Assembly (NCBI GenBank): GCA_955652635.1
Contig: CATPBN010000273.1
Coordinates: 1 to 9,682, forward strand
Source: an uncultured Gemmatimonadaceae bacterium
GTDB taxonomy: Bacteria; Gemmatimonadota; Gemmatimonadetes; Gemmatimonadales; Gemmatimonadaceae
Length of the DNA stretch: 9,682 nucleotides
Reading direction: 5' to 3'
In this document: positions 6,278-9,682 of the stretch, in pieces
Layout: every line of letters starts with the position of its first letter
How positions within the stretch are numbered: the stretch's first letter is position 1
The notes under the pieces: generated by a model
What the model saw: only the letters and a program-made list of their open reading frames with translations
Databases searched by the model: none
Told to the model about the DNA's origin: nothing
Translations under genes and position numbers: made by a program

Positions 6278-6295
6278 CGTCTCTGACCGTCCCCT

Positions 6296-7735
6296 ATGTC
6301 CACGATCTCCGAACGTCTCGCCTCCGCCCTTGGAGGATCCTACACCATTGAGCGTGAGCTCACTGGCGGCGGAATGGCGCTCGTATTCGTGGCCGAGGAT
6401 CACGAGCTCGATCGAAAGGTGGTCATCAAGATTCTGCCGCCGGAGCTGGCCGCGAGCGTATCCGCCGAGAGGTTCCGTCGCGAGATCCTCACCGTCGCTC
6501 GGCTCCAACACCCGCACATCGTTCCTGTCCTGAAAGCGGGCGACCTGGATGGGCTACCGTATTTCGTGATGCCTTATGTGGACGGCGAGTCGCTCGACGT
6601 GACATTGAGTCGCAGACACACGCTCGGCGTACGCGAGGCGCTCGGAATAATGAAGGATGTCGCCCGCGCACTTGCCTTCGCGCACGAGCGCAATGTCGTT
6701 CACCGGGACATCAAGCCGGGAAACATCCTGCTAGCATCGGGATCCGCCACGGTCACGGATTTCGGTGTGGCGAAGGCCTTATCGTCTGCGCGCAGGTCCG
6801 GCGAGAAGGGCGCCGGTCTTACCAACACCGGCATGTCGCTCGGGACGATTCTGTATATGGCGCCCGAGCAGGCCGCCGGCGATCCGGACATCGACGGTCG
6901 AGCGGACATCTATGCGCTTGGCGTCACTGCGTACGAGATGCTCTCGGGCAGCGCACCGTTCGCGAAACTGAATCCGCGCGAGATGTTGACTGCACGATTG
7001 ACGCTTCCGCCTCAGCCTCTCTCTAAAGTGCGCAAGGATGTGCCGGCCGGTCTCGAGCAATTGATTGCGCGCTGTCTGGCGATCGATCCCGTCGATCGTC
7101 CGCAGACAGCCGCCGCGCTGGTCGAAGCGCTCGAGGATCCGGAGATGCTGAGTGGATCATTCGTCGCATCCGGCGCGAATCAGGTCCGTCGCGGAAGTCG
7201 TTACGTCAAAAGAGCGGTGGTTGGCGCGCTCGCGTTGGTCGGCGCGGTCGCGGTGAGTGCGGGGATCTACACGCGAACGCATCCGAACACGGCGTCGGCG
7301 TCGACGGGATCGGCCGCCACGGCGCCGACCGCCAATCTCGGCGTCATCGCCGTGCTTCCGTTCGTCAACCTCGGCGCGGATTCCAGCAATGCGTATCTGG
7401 CGACCGGTGTGACCAACGCTGTCGCCGGCAAGTTGATGAAGACGCAGGGGCTGCGAGTGCTAGCGCCCGGCCGTCCCCGCTCGGTAAAGCGACGGAGCGA
7501 TACCTCCAGCACGGCGAATGTGTTCGCGCATCTCGTGCTCGAGGGGACGGTGGAGCGCGTCGGGAACCGGTTGCGCGTCACTGCGCGCTTGAGCAGCACG
7601 ACTGACGACGTGATGGAGTGGGCAGACGTCTATGACCGCGATGTGAAAGATATTTTCTCGGTCGAAGACGAGATCGCCGAGGCGATCGTTGCGTCGGTGA
7701 CCCCAATGACGGAGCACAAAGAAGACGTGGAGTGA
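6296..7735 (+). CDS. PknB-type Ser/Thr protein kinase with membrane helix and TolB/FlgO-like C-terminal domain
   Basis: 479-aa Hanks-type kinase. The cytoplasmic kinase domain (about 16-280) is intact: Gly-rich loop GGGMALV (24-30), VVIK with Lys45, helix-C Glu63, HRDIKPGN (136-143, catalytic Asp138, an RD kinase), DFG (155-157), a Ser/Thr-rich activation segment, APE (189-191) and DIYALGV (204-210). A basic stretch and one membrane helix (about 306-324) follow, then a small-residue linker. Residues 348-470 (GVIAVLPFVNLGADSSNAYLATGV through VYDRDVKDIFSVEDEIAEAIV) match the TolB-like/FlgO-like domain seen in many adenylate-cyclase- and kinase-linked proteins. In relatives this is normally followed by TPR repeats, which are absent here. 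The start is fixed by family alignment; no Shine-Dalgarno is visible. Divergent from DUF1800-DUF1501, convergent with the propeller gene 5 nt away. Substrates unknown. Confidence 0.93.
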   Translation: MSTISERLASALGGSYTIERELTGGGMALVFVAEDHELDRKVVIKILPPELAASVSAERFRREILTVARLQHPHIVPVLKAGDLDGLPYFVMPYVDGESLDVTLSRRHTLGVREALGIMKDVARALAFAHERNVVHRDIKPGNILLASGSATVTDFGVAKALSSARRSGEKGAGLTNTGMSLGTILYMAPEQAAGDPDIDGRADIYALGVTAYEMLSGSAPFAKLNPREMLTARLTLPPQPLSKVRKDVPAGLEQLIARCLAIDPVDRPQTAAALVEALEDPEMLSGSFVASGANQVRRGSRYVKRAVVGALALVGAVAVSAGIYTRTHPNTASASTGSAATAPTANLGVIAVLPFVNLGADSSNAYLATGVTNAVAGKLMKTQGLRVLAPGRPRSVKRRSDTSSTANVFAHLVLEGTVERVGNRLRVTARLSSTTDDVMEWADVYDRDVKDIFSVEDEIAEAIVASVTPMTEHKEDVE

Positions 7736-7740
7736 TCGCT

Positions 7741-9682
7741 TTACGGCACCCGCTCACATAACGCGTTTACGTTCTCGCACCCCGGATCCAGCGGAATCAG
7801 CTTGAGTCGCGCGAGCTCGCGGTTCGCGGCAGCGAGATCCGTCGCCCACACCCTGGCCAGCGCATCGGTGTAGCCTTTGAGTTCCGCGCTCATGATCTCG
7901 TAGATCTCGGACAGGTTGCTCGTTGGCGCTCCATCGCCGCGCTCGGTCATCGATAGCAGAGTCGCCAGACGGTTGTTGACCTTGATCGGAAAGTTCAGCG
8001 GATCCTGCCCGCTCTGATTACGCACCTGATAGATGTTCTCCTCCACCGCCGATAAATGTGCGAGGAGCGTGTCTGCCTTCAATTTCAGTGGCGCGTCCTC
8101 CGACTTCTTGAGACGGTCGCCAAGCTGCGCCTTCACCCGGCGAATCCTGATAACTGACTGATTCGCCTCCTCGGCCTTGTCGCGCACCTTCCTCGCGAAT
8201 GCGAACTGCGCGCGGAGATCGGCATCCGTGACGTCGATGAGCCGCGGGTTGCGCATGACCCTGAGCGGCGAGGTCAGCGTCGTACCGTCAGCGACTAGTC
8301 GCGCGGTGTAACGCCCGGGCGGAACTGCAGGACCGCTGGTGCCGGCACCCCAGAAGATCATCCCCGGGAAGCTCGTAATGCCCTGCGCGCGTAGATCCCA
8401 ATTGATGCGCTGCAAACCCGCATCCTTTGGAAGGAACGGCCCCCCGCTGCGACTCCGTCCGCCAGGTGGGGCGCCCGCAGTATCCGACCGAGCCGTGTCC
8501 GGGACGAACGTGCGCAGCACCGTGCCCGCCGAATCGAGAATCTCGAGCTTCGCGTTCGTCGGCGCTCTTTTCAGTTTCCAGCTTATCGCGACTGTCGGAC
8601 CCGAGCGCACGCCTACTGGCGACGCGAAGAGAAAGTTGTCGAACGCGAGCACCGCCTGCGACGCTTGCCTGAGCGGCGCGATGTTGTCGAGCGCCCAGAA
8701 GCCGCGACCATGCGACGCGATCACCAGCTCGTTTCCTTCCACCGCGAGGTCGGCCACCGGAATGTCCGGCATGTTGAGCGCGAGCGACTGCCACGTCGCG
8801 CCGTCATCGTACGAGATGTGGACGCCGTGCTGCGTGGCCGCGTATAGCAATCCCGTGCGGGTGGGATCTTCGCGCACCGCGTGCACGTATTCGTCGGCAG
8901 CAAGTCCGTTGACGATCTTTGTCCAGGTCTTGCCGTAGTCGGCCGTCTTCCAGATGTACGGCGCGCGATCGTTGAGCAGTGGACGTCGCACCGAGATGTA
9001 CGCGCCGCCATCGTTGAACGCCGACGCATCGATCTGGCTCACGCGTCCGTAATCGGGCATGTCCGTTGGCGTGACGTTCGTCCACGTCTTGCCGCCATTC
9101 CGCGTCACGTGCACGAGCCCGTCGTCGGATCCCGTCCAGATCGTGTTGATATTCTTCTTGCTCGGCCCAACCGAGAATATGACGCCGTAAACCTCGGGAC
9201 CGTTCATGTCGCCGGTGATCGGACCGCCCGACTTCTGCTGTGTCGACGGATCATGACGCGTGAGATCGCCGCTCAGCGCCGTCCAGGTGCGCCCACCGTT
9301 CGTAGTGCGCCACAGTCGCTGTGACGAGACGTACAGTGTCTTGGGATCGATCGGCGAGAAGATGATCGGGTACGTCCACTGCCACCGCTCCCTGATATCC
9401 TTCGACGGCTCGCCGGAGTAGAACCACGGGTACGGATTCACCTCGCGCGACGTGCCGAGTCGGCGGTTGTACTTGTCGAGAAAGCCACCATTGTTCGTGC
9501 CCGAGTAGAACTGATCGGGATCGAGCGGGTCGGGCGCGATGTAACCGGGCTCGCCACCACCGGCCTCGTAGGACACCGACATGCCTCCAGCCGTGATGTC
9601 GGAGCGAGGAGTCGTGTCAGGGCGGCGAGTGGTTGTGTCGGTTTGATGAGCCGTCGTGTCCGGTCGCCGCGCTGCCTGGGTC
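7741..9682 (-). CDS. Asp-box (BNR/VPS10 sortilin-like) beta-propeller protein, C-terminal part
   Basis: Partial gene, open at the right edge: the frame has no stop from 9681 down to TAA at 7743-7741 (646 residues). The ATG at 9582 is internal, since residues before it continue the same family sequence. Four Asp-box-like repeats with the S/T-x-D/N-x-G-x-T-W pattern are visible at residues 125-133, 192-200, 245-253 and 289-297 (RTTNGGRTW, VTRNGGKTW, KTADYGKTW, ISYDDGATW). They mark the end of a beta-propeller, followed by VIASHGRGFWALDN. After it come a beta-rich region with a Gly/Arg/Ser-rich loop (about 401-411), a segment resembling a FlgD-like fold, and a helical C-terminal region from about 480 with possible coiled coil. 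Such proteins are usually around 1000 aa, secreted, and annotated as glycosyl hydrolase or VPS10-like without demonstrated activity. I see no catalytic site in this portion. Confidence 0.88.
   Translation of the reverse strand, partial: TQAARRPDTTAHQTDTTTRRPDTTPRSDITAGGMSVSYEAGGGEPGYIAPDPLDPDQFYSGTNNGGFLDKYNRRLGTSREVNPYPWFYSGEPSKDIRERWQWTYPIIFSPIDPKTLYVSSQRLWRTTNGGRTWTALSGDLTRHDPSTQQKSGGPITGDMNGPEVYGVIFSVGPSKKNINTIWTGSDDGLVHVTRNGGKTWTNVTPTDMPDYGRVSQIDASAFNDGGAYISVRRPLLNDRAPYIWKTADYGKTWTKIVNGLAADEYVHAVREDPTRTGLLYAATQHGVHISYDDGATWQSLALNMPDIPVADLAVEGNELVIASHGRGFWALDNIAPLRQASQAVLAFDNFLFASPVGVRSGPTVAISWKLKRAPTNAKLEILDSAGTVLRTFVPDTARSDTAGAPPGGRSRSGGPFLPKDAGLQRINWDLRAQGITSFPGMIFWGAGTSGPAVPPGRYTARLVADGTTLTSPLRVMRNPRLIDVTDADLRAQFAFARKVRDKAEEANQSVIRIRRVKAQLGDRLKKSEDAPLKLKADTLLAHLSAVEENIYQVRNQSGQDPLNFPIKVNNRLATLLSMTERGDGAPTSNLSEIYEIMSAELKGYTDALARVWATDLAAANRELARLKLIPLDPGCENVNALCERVP
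9611..9669. repeat. Imperfect 42-nt direct repeat in the propeller gene
   Basis: GTCGTGTCAGGGCGGCG at 9611-9627 recurs as GTCGTGTCCGGTCGCCG at 9653-9669, 14 of 17 bases identical, with a 42-nt offset. It encodes two RRPDTT motifs 14 residues apart in a Thr/Asp/Arg-rich linker before the AGGG-E-GYIAPDP propeller segment. Probably a hydrophilic loop expanded by duplication. Confidence 0.5.

Larger units (their letters stand above)
6144..6295. promoter_or_regulatory. Divergent control region between the DUF1800-DUF1501 operon and the kinase gene
   Basis: About 150 bp between divergent starts; it must hold the promoter for the minus-strand operon and probably that of the kinase. It is richer in A+T than its flanks. 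Features seen are a TAATAG at 6253-6258 that could act as a -10 for the kinase, TAACAT on the minus strand (6196-6191) with TTGGGT 15 bp upstream as a weak promoter for the operon, a 10-bp palindrome ATGTTAACAT at 6191-6200, and the two inverted repeats listed separately. No promoter matches the consensus well. Confidence 0.4.

Noticed and set aside
8339..8938. Plus-strand 199-codon frame opposite the propeller gene
   Set aside because: Shadow of the minus-strand gene, which shows clear Asp-box repeats and family sequence.
9580..9582. ATG at 9582 as the true start of the propeller protein
   Set aside because: The frame is open through the window edge and the residues before it read into the same family segment, so the ATG is an internal Met.

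Overview
The window looks like a chromosomal stretch from a GC-rich, diderm, soil or sediment-type bacterium, most likely Gemmatimonadota or a close relative. This is inferred from gene families, not from a marker gene. The clues are a PknB-type kinase with the 'ERLxxAL..Y.IERELxxGGMA' N-terminus fused to a TolB/FlgO-like domain, a DUF1800-DUF1501 secreted pair, and a very large Asp-box (BNR/sortilin-like) propeller protein. I see no rRNA, tRNA, CRISPR array, insertion sequence, integrase or phage gene.

Layout. (1) Positions 1-579, minus strand: the N-terminal 193 codons of a lipoprotein with a polysaccharide-deacetylase (NodB-like) domain, running off the left edge. It lies outside the usual ORF set because it has no stop in the window. 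(2) Positions 592-2685, plus strand: a class A penicillin-binding protein (PBP1A type) with all glycosyltransferase and transpeptidase motifs. It starts 12 nt from the lipoprotein start, head to head. (3) Positions 2686-2975: a non-coding, strongly structured gap between convergent genes, with a perfect 12-bp hairpin stem. (4) Positions 6143-2976, minus strand: a two-gene operon, DUF1800 then DUF1501, separated by 9 nt, each with a clear Shine-Dalgarno sequence; both products are exported. The DUF1800 gene carries a glutamine-rich insert and an in-frame 7-nt tandem repeat near its 3' end. (5) Positions 6144-6295: a divergent control region with two inverted repeats. (6) Positions 6296-7735, plus strand: a membrane Ser/Thr kinase with a TolB-like C-terminal domain but no TPR repeats. 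(7) Positions 7741-9682, minus strand: the C-terminal 646 residues of a propeller protein of the 'VPS10/sortilin-like glycosyl hydrolase' annotation group, open at the right edge and convergent with the kinase, with only 5 nt between the stops.

Functionally, the left part concerns the cell envelope: peptidoglycan synthesis plus a predicted surface carbohydrate deacetylase. The middle holds two exported proteins of unknown function that recur as a pair in several phyla. The kinase is transcribed divergently from them and could share their control region. I see no strong evidence for a wholly new system. The most unusual signals are the frame-sensitive heptamer repeat inside DUF1800, the kinase architecture without TPRs, and the structured intergenic element.
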